Positions 43,933 to 53,828 of a stretch of 64,000 nucleotides of DNA are shown one piece after another. The position numbers were made by a program, and so were the translations under genes. The DNA is from Candidatus Providencia siddallii (GTDB lineage Bacteria > Pseudomonadota > Gammaproteobacteria > Enterobacterales > Enterobacteriaceae): positions 434,001 through 498,000 of the forward strand of contig NZ_OZ034688.1 in assembly GCF_964026685.1 (NCBI RefSeq). The letters are read 5' to 3'. The notes under the pieces were generated by a model. The model had not been told where the DNA came from. It searched no databases and saw only the letters and a program-made list of their open reading frames with translations. Numbering within the stretch: position 1 is the first letter of the stretch; each line of letters begins with the position of its first letter.

Positions 43933-44556
43933 TTAACGATAATTATATATTTTATCTACTAAACCATATTCTTTTGCTTCATTAGAAGATAAAAAACAAT
44001 CACGTTCTGTATCATAATTTATTTTTTCAATAGATTGACCTGTATGATAAGCCATTAATTCATTTATTTTTTGTTTTATTTTTACAATTTCTTTAGCATG
44101 AATTTCAATATCTGTTACCTGTCCATTATAACAACCTATAGGTTGATGAATCATAATTTTTGAATTTGGTAAACAAAAACGTTTTCCTTTAGTCCCAGCA
44201 CATAATAAAAATGCACCCATTGAACAAGCTTGACCAATACAAATAGTACTAACATCAGATTTTATAAATTGCATAGTATCATAAATTGACATACCGGAAG
44301 TAATTATTCCACCAGGTGAATTTATATAAAGTTGAATGTCTTTATCAGGTCCTTCTGATTCAAGAAATAACATTTGTGCAATAATTAAATTTGCTAATCC
44401 ATCTTCTATTTGTCCAGTTAAAAAAATAATACGTTCCTTTAATAAACGCGAATAAATATCAAATGAACGTTCACCAATAGATGTCTGTTCAATAACCATA
44501 GGGATAAGATTATTTTGAAAATATTGTTTTTTACTATCATAAAAATAAGACATCAA
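43933..44556 (-). CDS. clpP: ATP-dependent Clp protease proteolytic subunit ClpP
   Basis: Serine peptidase forming the 14-mer chamber of ClpXP. 207 residues (E. coli 207 including the propeptide). Catalytic serine in [11 protein letters not shown], histidine in MIHQP, and aspartate in the downstream region; [13 protein letters not shown] and [17 protein letters not shown] are intact. There are two ATGs in a row at the start; the second would also fit E. coli (MSY...). Stop TAA. Confidence 0.97.
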   Translation of the reverse strand: MMSYFYDSKKQYFQNNLIPMVIEQTSIGERSFDIYSRLLKERIIFLTGQIEDGLANLIIAQMLFLESEGPDKDIQLYINSPGGIITSGMSIYDTMQFIKSDVSTICIGQACSMGAFLLCAGTKGKRFCLPNSKIMIHQPIGCYNGQVTDIEIHAKEIVKIKQKINELMAYHTGQSIEKINYDTERDCFLSSNEAKEYGLVDKIYNYR

Positions 44557-44815
44557 AAACTCCTAATAAAAATTTATAATTATTTTTTTGTAAAAAAATT
44601 ACATATTATTATTTTATATTTATCAAAATAATATATGATAAATAATATACTTTATAAAAAATTTTATAAATTTTTAAAATATTTATTAATATATAAAAAC
44701 TTTTTAAACAAAAAAATATTTATATTCAATAAAATATTTTTTTAAAATATTTTAAATAAAAACTTTTATATAAATAAACAAATAATACCAAATTATAAAT
44801 TATTTTAGTATTTTA

Positions 44816-46105
44816 TTAATCGAATAAATTAGTTTTATTTATAAAATCATCAAAATTGATTTTTATTTCATTAATTTTTACAATTGACAATATGCTTTCA
44901 ATAGCTTGTTTTTCTAAAACTAAATTACGAATATTATCTATATTTTTTTCATTATTAATTAATTTTTTTGAATCTTTATTTTTAAATAAATTTTTATTAA
45001 TTAAAGTTTTAACACGTTCTTCATCTACTATAAGTTGATTTTTATCAATAATTTCCCTTATTATAAAATTATCAATAACATTTTGTCTTATATATTTTTC
45101 TAACGTTTTATACGAAAAATTTTTAATTTTTTGTTTATTTTTATTTATAAAAAAATTTTTATTTAAAAAATTATCAATTTCTTGTTTTATTAAAAAAGAA
45201 GAAAATGAAAATTTATTAATTTTATTTAAAATACTTAAAATTTGTTTTTTAATAGATTTATAAATCAATTCTTCTAATTCATGTTCTATATTAAGACGTA
45301 ATTTAAATTTTAAACTATCTAAAGAATTATCGGTAACACCAAATTTTTTTATAAAATCTTCAGTAAAATTAGGTATATCACATTGTTCTATTTTTTTTAA
45401 AGTTATACTATATTTAATATTTTTACCTTTTATATCTTTAATATGATAATCTTTAGGAATTTTAATTTTTATATCAAATTTTTCGCCTACTTTACGACCA
45501 ATAATAGATTTTTCAAAATCTAACAACATTTTACCAATACCAATAATTAATACAAAATCTTTAGCACTATTACAACTAAATTCTTTATCATCAATATAAC
45601 CAACATAATCAATTGTTATCCGTGAACAAAATGATGCTTTTTTAACATTTTTCCATTTCGCTTGATTCATATATAATTTTTCTAATACAATACTTAAATC
45701 TTCATTATTTATGGAAATAACATATTTTTTAATTTCAAATTTTTCTATTCCTTTTAATTTTATTTCAGGAAAAATTTCAAATTCAGCAGAATAAATTAAA
45801 TCTTTGTTTTTATCAAATTCGATTAAATGATAACTAGGATCATTAGATATTTTAATTTTTTGTTCAAAAACTATTTTAAAAAAATTTTGTTGCATTACAT
45901 TTACTAAAACATCTTGTGTAATATTTTTTTTATATAATTGTTTTACAATATTAATTGGAGCCTTACCTTTACGAAAACCATTTATTTGTACTTTTTTAGC
46001 AATAAAAAGAAGTTCATTATTTATTTTTTTTTTAATTTCTAAAGAAGGTATTGTAATAGTTATAGAACGTTTTAATCCATTAATAACATCTATAGAAACT
46101 TGCAT
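44816..46105 (-). CDS. tig: Trigger factor
   Basis: Ribosome-bound chaperone with peptidyl-prolyl isomerase activity. 429 residues (E. coli 432). N-terminal ribosome-binding domain with the signature-like GFRKGKAPINIV, FKBP-like domain (about residues 150-245) with IDYVGYIDDKEF and GRKVGEKFDI, and a helical C-terminal domain that is strongly diverged and Lys/Asn-rich. It is upstream of clpP in the E. coli order tig-clpP-clpX-lon. Stop TAA. Confidence 0.95.
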   Translation of the reverse strand: MQVSIDVINGLKRSITITIPSLEIKKKINNELLFIAKKVQINGFRKGKAPINIVKQLYKKNITQDVLVNVMQQNFFKIVFEQKIKISNDPSYHLIEFDKNKDLIYSAEFEIFPEIKLKGIEKFEIKKYVISINNEDLSIVLEKLYMNQAKWKNVKKASFCSRITIDYVGYIDDKEFSCNSAKDFVLIIGIGKMLLDFEKSIIGRKVGEKFDIKIKIPKDYHIKDIKGKNIKYSITLKKIEQCDIPNFTEDFIKKFGVTDNSLDSLKFKLRLNIEHELEELIYKSIKKQILSILNKINKFSFSSFLIKQEIDNFLNKNFFINKNKQKIKNFSYKTLEKYIRQNVIDNFIIREIIDKNQLIVDEERVKTLINKNLFKNKDSKKLINNEKNIDNIRNLVLEKQAIESILSIVKINEIKINFDDFINKTNLFD

Positions 46106-46515
46106 TTTTCACCTCAAAAATAAATCTTTACTAAATAAAATCTTTATTAATTTTATAATTAAATTATAATTTTTTTTAAAATTTAAATTACAAAATTATA
46201 ATTTAAAATTATATTAATATTTTAATAATTTCAAATTATTCAAAATTAATTATATTAATACCAAAACATAAAATATTAATTTATATTTATTATAACATAG
46301 TTTTACTTATACTAAAAAAAACAATTTTTTAATTTTCATTAAAAAATATTAACAAATATATTTTTACTTCTAATTTGATAAATTAAATATTACTGTAAAA
46401 ATTACAAATTATATAACATATTTAAAATTTTTTATTTAATTTTATATTGATTTAATATCATTATACATATAAAATTTAATTTAAAATACAAAACTAAAAT
46501 TAAAAATTTAAAATT
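46106..46515. other. Divergent tig-yajG intergenic region
   Basis: 410 AT-rich bases. In E. coli bolA lies between tig and yajG; no trace is left here. Confidence 0.45.
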
Positions 46516-47091
46516 ATGTTAAAAAAAATTTATTTATTTATTTTTATATTATTTATTACTACTAGTTGTTCACAAAAAAGACATGTTGTATCTCTTGAAC
46601 CTAAAATTATATTGCCTATTCAAAAAATATTTTCAAATTCTACTTCAATTAATATAAATATCATTGACAATAGAGTTAAAAAATTTTTAAGCGAAATTAA
46701 TCATAATGGTAAATTATTAACTATTAATTTATCTCGTGATCCTACTTATCTAATGAAAGAAGTAATTGAAAAACAAATGATAGCCCGTGGATTAAAAATA
46801 AAATCACCTTCACATTTTAATGTATTTGTTCAATTTAATAAATTAGAAGCAAAAATATATGAAGGAACTTTACATCACAATATAATTGTAAATTCAAGCA
46901 TAAATTTAATAATTACGGCTCCAAACGGGTTAATAAAAACTCGTTCATATACAAGAAAATTTAGCACACAAGAATTACTATCGGCAAATAATATAAAAAT
47001 TCAAAATGCAGTAAATAATACATTAACAGATTTAATCAGTGATATGGCTAATGATCAAGAAATACTAGATTTTATAAATCAAAATCTATAA
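46516..47091 (+). CDS. yajG: Lipoprotein YajG
   Basis: Predicted outer-membrane lipoprotein of unknown function. 191 residues (E. coli 192). Signal peptide with the lipobox cysteine at residue 18 (TTSC). The family features KQMIARGL, LTDLISDMANDQEILDFINQN and the paired beta-sheet pattern are recognisable. It lies near tig as in E. coli. Its survival in so small a gene set suggests a role in the cell envelope, but nothing specific can be read from the sequence. Stop TAA. Confidence 0.88.
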   Translation: MLKKIYLFIFILFITTSCSQKRHVVSLEPKIILPIQKIFSNSTSININIIDNRVKKFLSEINHNGKLLTINLSRDPTYLMKEVIEKQMIARGLKIKSPSHFNVFVQFNKLEAKIYEGTLHHNIIVNSSINLIITAPNGLIKTRSYTRKFSTQELLSANNIKIQNAVNNTLTDLISDMANDQEILDFINQNL

Positions 47092-47220
47092 TATATTTTC
47101 TTAAAATTATCTTTTTTAAAAAATTAAATTTTAAACATTTAACATATATAACATTATATTATAAAAAAACAAATTTTTATCAAAAAAATAATATTTTATA
47201 AATGCATATCTTAAAAAATA

Positions 47221-48117
47221 ATGAAAATAACTGTTATTGGTTGTGGTTCAATTGGGAAAATATTATTAGCACATCTTACTTTATGCGGGCATAATACACA
47301 AGGTTGGATAAAATCAAAATTAAAATCTAATTTTTTTGTATATGTAAAAAAATATAATATAGATTTTTTTCAAAAACCAATTATATGTAATAAAATAAAT
47401 CATTTATCTAATAGCAAATTAATTATAGTTTGTTTGAAAGCATGGAACATATCTAACGTTATTTTACCATTACTTCAAATTATCCCAAAAAATACAGCTA
47501 TTTTATTACTACATAATGGAATGGGTGTTTTTGATAAAATAAATGAATTAGATCATCCATTTTTAGTTGGCGTAACTACACATGCAGCATGGCAAAAAAA
47601 TAACAAAGTTTTTCACGTAACAAATGGAGTAACAGATATAGGACCAATAAATAAAGCTGCAAAATCTTTCTGTTATATAGCTAATATTTTAAATAAAGCA
47701 ATACCAATTGTAAATTGGCATGATCAAATATCAACTATATGCTGGCGTAAATTAGCAGTTAATTGCGTAATAAATCCACTTACAGTTATCTACAATTGTA
47801 AAAATGGTGATTTAAAACAATATAAAAAACAAATAAATAATATAATCTTTGAAATTCATCAAGTTATGATTAAATGTGGAATTATAATAAACAAAAACAA
47901 ATTAATTGAATATATATATGATACAATTAACAAAACAACAAATAACTATTCATCAATGTTACAAGATATCAAAAACAATAAAAAAACTGAAATCGATTAT
48001 ATTACTGGTTACATAATAAAACAAGCAAAAAAATACAACATAAAAACACCAAAAAATAACTATTTATACTATTTTATAAAAAAAATAGAAAATGTAAAAT
48101 TAAAATACATAAAATAA
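47221..48117 (+). CDS. panE: 2-dehydropantoate 2-reductase
   Basis: NADPH-dependent reduction of ketopantoate to pantoate in pantothenate (vitamin B5) synthesis. 298 residues (E. coli 303). Rossmann start MKITVIGCGSIGKILLAHL, HNGMGVFDKI, TTHAAW, the catalytic lysine motif CWRKLAVNCVINPLT, and SSMLQDIKNNKKTEIDYITGY. It converges on thiI (39 bases between stops), near the same neighbours as in E. coli. Stop TAA. Confidence 0.96.
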   Translation: MKITVIGCGSIGKILLAHLTLCGHNTQGWIKSKLKSNFFVYVKKYNIDFFQKPIICNKINHLSNSKLIIVCLKAWNISNVILPLLQIIPKNTAILLLHNGMGVFDKINELDHPFLVGVTTHAAWQKNNKVFHVTNGVTDIGPINKAAKSFCYIANILNKAIPIVNWHDQISTICWRKLAVNCVINPLTVIYNCKNGDLKQYKKQINNIIFEIHQVMIKCGIIINKNKLIEYIYDTINKTTNNYSSMLQDIKNNKKTEIDYITGYIIKQAKKYNIKTPKNNYLYYFIKKIENVKLKYIK

Positions 48118-48156
48118 ACAATAATTTTATATATTCAAAAATACTTAAAATTTCAA

Positions 48157-49608
48157 TTAAGGTCGATAAATTTTTATGTTAAAAAATCCTTTTTCATTAA
48201 GAATTAAAGCTTGCAGACGACTCATAATACCGCGTTCACAATATAATAAATAAGTTTTGTTTTTTGGTAAAATAGGAAATTGTGTATTCAATTTATAAAA
48301 TGGTATATGTTTTATTTCTACTCCTTTTATAAATAAAGGTTTAGTTTTATATTCATCTATTGTTCTTATATCTAAAATAATTTCATTTTTTGAAAAAATT
48401 TTATTAACTACTTCAACTTTTAAATTTACTTTTATTTTTTTAAAAAAAAATTGATTAAAATCAACATATTCAACACTTTTAATTGCAACATCTAAAATAT
48501 TATAATCAATTTTATTTTCTTCTGTTTCAATAGAAGATTGAATTGCTTTTGCTGTTTGTTTTTTTAAAAATTTTGTACAATATTCAGGTATATTTTTCGT
48601 AAATTTTTCTGTTCCAATCTTACGAGATATTTCAATAATAACTTCTTTGTCATAAGCAATTAATGGTCTTAATACAATTAAACTCGAAATATTATTTATA
48701 ATATTTAAATTAATTATTGTTTGACTAGAAACCTGACCTAATGACTCACCGGTTGCTATTGCTTGTATATTATAATGTTTTGCTATTTTAGATGCAGCTT
48801 TTATCATCATACGTTTTAAAATTATACTGATTTGATCAGATTTTACCTTTTTAATAATCTCAGAAACTAAAAATTTAAAATCTATAATAAAAAATTTGAC
48901 ATTATGAGTGCTACCAAAACGTTTCCATAAATAATATGCTATTTCTTTTACTTTTATTTCATATTCGATATTTCCTATATTAAAAAAACAATAATGTACA
49001 CAACAACCACGACGAATTAACATATAACTAGAAACACATGAGTCAATACCACCTGAAATTAATGATAAAACATTTTCTTGAGTTCCAATTGGAAAACCAC
49101 CTATCCCATTAAAACGAGATTTTACTATAAATAAAATATTATCTTTTATCTCTAAATGTATAGTAATATCTTGATTTTTTAATTTTACAATAGATGATTT
49201 TATAGAATTATTTAACATAAAACCAATATAACTTTCAGCTTCAATAGAAGAAAACTTATGTTTTCCTTTACGTTTTACACGAACACAAAATGTTTTATTT
49301 TTTAATTGAATTGAATAAATTGAATACACTTCTTTAAAAATATCATCAAGATTCAAAAACGTTTTTTTTTCTACTTCTAAAAAATAATTGATACCAGGAA
49401 TACGAGTAAGTTCATCGCATATTTTATCATATTTTGATAAATCATAAATGTATACTTCAATATAATCCCATTTGCGAACAACTAATATTTCTTTACTAAT
49501 CTTCTTTAATATATTATTAATATTATTAGTAAGAGTTCTAATAAAATATAATCTAACTGATTTACTTTTTATAGTTATTTCTGAAAATAACTTAATAATA
49601 AAATTCAT
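48157..49608 (-). CDS. thiI: tRNA 4-thiouridine synthase / sulfur carrier ThiI
   Basis: Uses sulfur from IscS for 4-thiouridine at tRNA position 8 and, in enterics, for thiamine thiazole. 483 residues (E. coli 482). Ferredoxin-like and THUMP domains (residues 1-165), PP-loop SGGIDSCVSSY near residue 185, and the C-terminal rhodanese domain with the active cysteine in LLYCERGIMSRLQA, about residue 455. The rhodanese domain is what links ThiI to thiamine synthesis, and ThiL is also here. Stop TAA. Confidence 0.96.
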   Translation of the reverse strand: MNFIIKLFSEITIKSKSVRLYFIRTLTNNINNILKKISKEILVVRKWDYIEVYIYDLSKYDKICDELTRIPGINYFLEVEKKTFLNLDDIFKEVYSIYSIQLKNKTFCVRVKRKGKHKFSSIEAESYIGFMLNNSIKSSIVKLKNQDITIHLEIKDNILFIVKSRFNGIGGFPIGTQENVLSLISGGIDSCVSSYMLIRRGCCVHYCFFNIGNIEYEIKVKEIAYYLWKRFGSTHNVKFFIIDFKFLVSEIIKKVKSDQISIILKRMMIKAASKIAKHYNIQAIATGESLGQVSSQTIINLNIINNISSLIVLRPLIAYDKEVIIEISRKIGTEKFTKNIPEYCTKFLKKQTAKAIQSSIETEENKIDYNILDVAIKSVEYVDFNQFFFKKIKVNLKVEVVNKIFSKNEIILDIRTIDEYKTKPLFIKGVEIKHIPFYKLNTQFPILPKNKTYLLYCERGIMSRLQALILNEKGFFNIKIYRP

Positions 49609-49790
49609 AGTTAACTTAAAATTATAATAATTAGTAATTATATAAAATAACTTAGTATTTCATATATAAAATACCATAAAATATTTTATTTTCTTGATAA
49701 AGAATAATAATAAATTGTAAGTATATAAATACTAAGTTAATCTTATATGAAATTAATTCTATCAAATGATATAATACTAAGGATTAAAAT

Positions 49791-50039
49791 ATGACAAAAG
49801 AAAAAAATAAACAAACTCAAATTAGTTTTGAAAATTCACTTAAAGAACTTGAAGATATTGTTACATTACTAGAATCTGGAAAATTATCACTAGAAGAAGC
49901 TATTAATAAATTTGAACAAGGTATTAAAATTGTTAAAACAGGACAAGATATTTTACAAAAAGCAGAACAACGAGTACAAATTTTACTAAGCGATAATGAA
50001 AATAAATCACTTGAAAATTTTCAACCTAACATACAATAA
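49791..50039 (+). CDS. xseB: Exodeoxyribonuclease VII small subunit
   Basis: Small helical subunit of ExoVII, a single-strand-specific nuclease. 82 residues (E. coli 80). Family pattern [21 protein letters not shown] then [13 protein letters not shown] is clear. The large subunit XseA is not in the window. AAGGA lies 8 bases before the ATG. First gene of xseB-ispA-dxs as in E. coli; 3 bases separate its stop from ispA. Stop TAA. Confidence 0.95.
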   Translation: MTKEKNKQTQISFENSLKELEDIVTLLESGKLSLEEAINKFEQGIKIVKTGQDILQKAEQRVQILLSDNENKSLENFQPNIQ

Positions 50040-50042
50040 ATT

Positions 50043-50957
50043 ATGCCTGAAAAAAAAATAAAAAGTTTCAATTTTTATCAAAAACAAATTTATAATAGAA
50101 TAAACAATTATTTATTAACTTTTCTTAATAAATTACCTTTGGTTAATTCAAAATTAATAGAAGTAATTAAATATGGCACGTTATTAGGCGGTAAACGATT
50201 ACGTCCATTTTTAACATATGCTGTAGGCTCTATGTTTGGAATAAGCAAAAAAAAATTAGATGCCCCTGCAGCAGCTGTTGAATGTATTCACGCATATTCT
50301 TTAATTCATGATGATTTACCATCAATGGATAATGATTTTCAACGACGTAATAAACCAGCTTGTCATATTAAATATGGTGAAGGAATTTCTATTTTAGCTG
50401 GTGATTCATTACAAGCATTAGCATTTCATTTGCTCTCTACAGCACAAATATCTAATATAAATAATATGGATCGTATAAAAATGATATCTGAACTAGCACA
50501 AGCAAGTGGTATTATTGGTATGTGTGGTGGACAATCATTAGATCTTTATACAAAAAATAAAAATATTAACTACGAACAACTTAAATATATTTATAAACAT
50601 AAAACAGTAGCACTTATTCGAGCTGCTGTTCGCTTAGGAGCTTATGCAGCTGGATCAATTAGTAATAAATTAATACCAATTTTAGATAAATATTCTGAAT
50701 CTTTTGGATTAGCATTTCAAATTCAAGACGATATTTTAGATTTTTTATATGATAAAAATAAAATAACAAAAAAACAACAATATAATTTTAAAAATTATAA
50801 ATGTACTAATATAACAAAACTTGAATCAAAATTATCTAAAAAAATACATGAATTATATCAAGATGCTCTATTAACTTTAGAAACTATTCAAAGTTATAGT
50901 TATAATACAAATATGTTAAAAGCTATAACAAATTTTGTTATAAAACATAAAAATTAA
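50043..50957 (+). CDS. ispA: Farnesyl diphosphate synthase
   Basis: Condenses isopentenyl and dimethylallyl diphosphates to farnesyl diphosphate for undecaprenyl and quinone synthesis. 304 residues (E. coli 299). First aspartate-rich motif DDLPSMDNDFQRR near residue 84, GGKRLRPFL near residue 45, second aspartate-rich motif FQIQDDILD near residue 226. The region after it is diverged. It sits between xseB and dxs as in E. coli. Stop TAA. Confidence 0.96.
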   Translation: MPEKKIKSFNFYQKQIYNRINNYLLTFLNKLPLVNSKLIEVIKYGTLLGGKRLRPFLTYAVGSMFGISKKKLDAPAAAVECIHAYSLIHDDLPSMDNDFQRRNKPACHIKYGEGISILAGDSLQALAFHLLSTAQISNINNMDRIKMISELAQASGIIGMCGGQSLDLYTKNKNINYEQLKYIYKHKTVALIRAAVRLGAYAAGSISNKLIPILDKYSESFGLAFQIQDDILDFLYDKNKITKKQQYNFKNYKCTNITKLESKLSKKIHELYQDALLTLETIQSYSYNTNMLKAITNFVIKHKN

Positions 50958-51104
50958 AATTATTCTTTTCAACTTTAACATATATAAAAAATAATTACAA
51001 CATTTACTTAGTTATATAAAAAAAATAAAATAAATTTTTTATAAATAAAAATTTTTATATTGATAATATAACTTGATATTTTTTAGTTATAAATGAGCAT
51101 CTAA

Positions 51105-52967
51105 ATGATTGATACTATTAAATATCCAACACTATCTATTATAGAAACACCTAATGATTTACGTTTGTTACCTAAAAAAAGTTTACCTAAACTTTGCGAC
51201 GAACTTAGACAATTTTTACTTAACAGTGTTAGCAAATCTAGCGGACATTTTGCATCAGGACTTGGTGCTATTGAAATAACAGTTGCAACACATTATATTT
51301 ATAATACTCCTTTCGATAGTTTAATTTGGGATGTTGGGCATCAAGCTTATCCACATAAAATTTTAACTGGACGTCGAAATAAAATAGATACAATTCGTAA
51401 AAAAAATGGTTTACATGCGTTTCCATGAAGAAATGAAAGTGAATATGATGTACTTAGCGTTGGACATTCATCAACATCTATAAGTGCTAGTTTAGGTATA
51501 GCTATTACTGCGCAAAAAGAAAATATAAATCGAAAAACAGTTTGTATAATTGGAGATGGGGCTATTACAGCAGGTATTGCATTTGAAGCTATGAATCACG
51601 CAGGAGATATAGCACCTAATATGTTAATCATTTTAAATGATAATGATATGTCCATTTCTGAAAATGTAGGAGCTTTAAATAATCATTTATCCAATTTACT
51701 TTCTATAACTATATACAATAATACACAATATAAAAACAGAAAAAAAACTTTTATTAATATTCAACAAACAAAAAATTTTTTTAAAAAAAATAATAACATT
51801 AAAAATGCAATTCCACCTGGAATAATGTTTAAAGAACTAGGATTTAATTATACAGGTCCTGTAGATGGACATGATGTAATTAAATTAACAAAAATTTTAA
51901 AAAAAATACGAAACTTAAATGGTCCTCAATTTTTACATATTTTAACAAAAAAAGGTCGTGGATATGAACCTGCTGAAAAAGACCCAATTAGTTGGCACTC
52001 TGTACCAAAATTTGATCTAAGTACATATAGCTTACCAAAAATTAAAGAAACAACACCTACATTTTCAAAAATATTTGGAGACTGGTTATGTGAAGTAGCA
52101 AAAAACGATAAAAAATTAATAGCAATTACACCAGCAATGTGTGAAGGATCAGGAATGGCTATTTTTTCAAAAAAATATCCAAAACAATATTTTGATGTTG
52201 CTATAGCTGAACAACATGCTGTTACATTTGCTGCTGGGTTAGCTATAGGAGGATATAAACCGATAATTGCTATTTACTCAACTTTTTTACAACGTGCATA
52301 TGATCAAGTTATTCATGATATAGCAATACAAAAATTACCAATAATGTTTGCTATTGATCGTGCCGGTATTGTTGGAGGTGATGGTGAAACCCATCAAGGA
52401 TCATTCGATATTTCATTTTTACGATGTATCCCAACAATGATTATTATGACTCCAAGCGATGAAAACGAATGTCGTTTGATGTTACACACTGGTTATCACT
52501 ATAAAAATGGACCAACAGCTGTACGTTATCCTAGAGGTATAGGTACTGGTACAAAATTACAACCATTAAAACAATTATCTATTGGAAAAGGAGTTATACG
52601 ACGACAAGGTAAAAAAATAGCAATACTATGTTTCGGAACTCTTTTAAAAAATGCTTTAAAAGCAGCAAATAAATTAAACGCAACAGTTGTAGATATGCGT
52701 TTTGCTAAACCACTTGATAAAATATTAATTTTAAAAATAATAAATAATCATAGTATATTAGTCACATTAGAAGAAAATGCAATAATTGGTGGAGCCGGCA
52801 GTGGTGTAAATGAATTTTTATTACAAGAAAAAAAAATATTGCCAATCCTAAATTTAGGATTACCTGATTCTTTTATTCCGCAAGGAGATCAAGAAGAATT
52901 AACTATAGATCTTGGTTTGGATTCCAACGGGATAATAAAATCAATTAATAATTATTTAAAAAAATAA
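51105..52967 (+). CDS. dxs: 1-deoxy-D-xylulose-5-phosphate synthase, with UGA read as Trp at codon 108
   Basis: Thiamine-diphosphate enzyme that starts the MEP isoprenoid pathway from pyruvate and glyceraldehyde 3-phosphate. 620 residues when read through, the same as E. coli. The single in-frame TGA (51426-51428) replaces the Trp of E. coli [15 protein letters not shown]; here [17 protein letters not shown]. The thiamine motif [18 protein letters not shown] and [14 protein letters not shown] follow it at once, and [14 protein letters not shown] and [15 protein letters not shown] come later. With UGA as stop, the first 107 residues would be cut off from the cofactor site. Stop TAA. Confidence 0.95.
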
Positions 52968-53306
52968 ATATTAACCTTTTGTTTTTTTTTAATAATTTAT
53001 TATATTATTGATAATATAATAAATTTGTTTTTATCAAAAAAATACTAAATTAAAATTAAATATCAATAGTTTTATTAAAAAATTAAAAAAAATAAAATAT
53101 ATAAAACTAAAACAATATTAAATCATACATATTATAATATTATTCAAAAAACAAAAAATATAAAATACTTTGTTTTTATATAAAATAATTAATTTAATTA
53201 TATTAAATTTTAATTTTTCAATAAAATATCTTAATAAAATATAAATTTTATATAAAAAAATTTTATCTAAAATATTATAACTTATAGTAATAATACTATG
53301 TTATAT
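52968..53306. other. Non-coding region between dxs and pgpA
   Basis: 339 AT-rich bases between two convergent genes. It contains one strong hairpin (52994-53025, separate entry). The E. coli gene yajO of this place is missing. Confidence 0.5.
52994..53025. terminator. Hairpin terminator after dxs
   Basis: Perfect 15-bp inverted repeat (52994-53008 and 53011-53025) with a 2-base centre, 26 bases past the dxs stop, followed on the plus strand by TGTTTTTATC. A likely intrinsic terminator of xseB-ispA-dxs, all A-T pairs. Confidence 0.6.
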
Positions 53307-53828
53307 TTAAAATATTAATAATATATTATTATATATATAAATAATTACACATGAAAAAATTGCTGCAATAATATCATCAATCATAATACCAAAACCATTT
53401 ATAACTTTTTTATCAAAAAAACAAATTGGCCATGGTTTTAATATATCAAAAACACGAAAAACAAAAAAAGCAATGAAAATTCACTTAAATTCAATACTAG
53501 GAATACTCATTAATGTTATCCAAATACCTATAAATTCATCAAATACTATACTATAATGATCATGAATCTTAATATTATTTTGTTTACAAAATATACAACC
53601 AATAAAAAAACCAATTATTATTACAATCCAAATTGTAAAAGTAGAAAATATTTTTGTCATTAAAATCCAAAAAAATATTGCAATAAAAGTTCCAAATGTC
53701 CCAGAAAATTTTGGAAATAATAACCCACTACCAAAACCTGTTACAACTATATAAAATATATTTTTTATATTTAATATTTTTTTTATTTTTTTACTAATTT
53801 TTATTAATAATAAAATGTTCAAAACCAT
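53307..53828 (-). CDS. pgpA: Phosphatidylglycerophosphatase A, with UGA read as Trp at codon 116
   Basis: Inner-membrane phosphatase that makes phosphatidylglycerol from its phosphate. 173 residues when read through, against 172 in E. coli. The TGA at 53481-53483 follows SIPSIEF-K, at the Trp of the E. coli stretch NDWQWVAAGFVIFR; here K-TGA-IFIAFFVFRVFD. After it come KPWPICFFDKK and the family motif NGFGIMIDDIIAA, and before it GFGSGLLFPKFSGTFGT and HDHYSIVFDEFIG. The start overlaps the end of thiL by 35 bases, like the thiL-pgpA overlap of E. coli. Lgt needs its product. Stop TAA. Confidence 0.94.
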
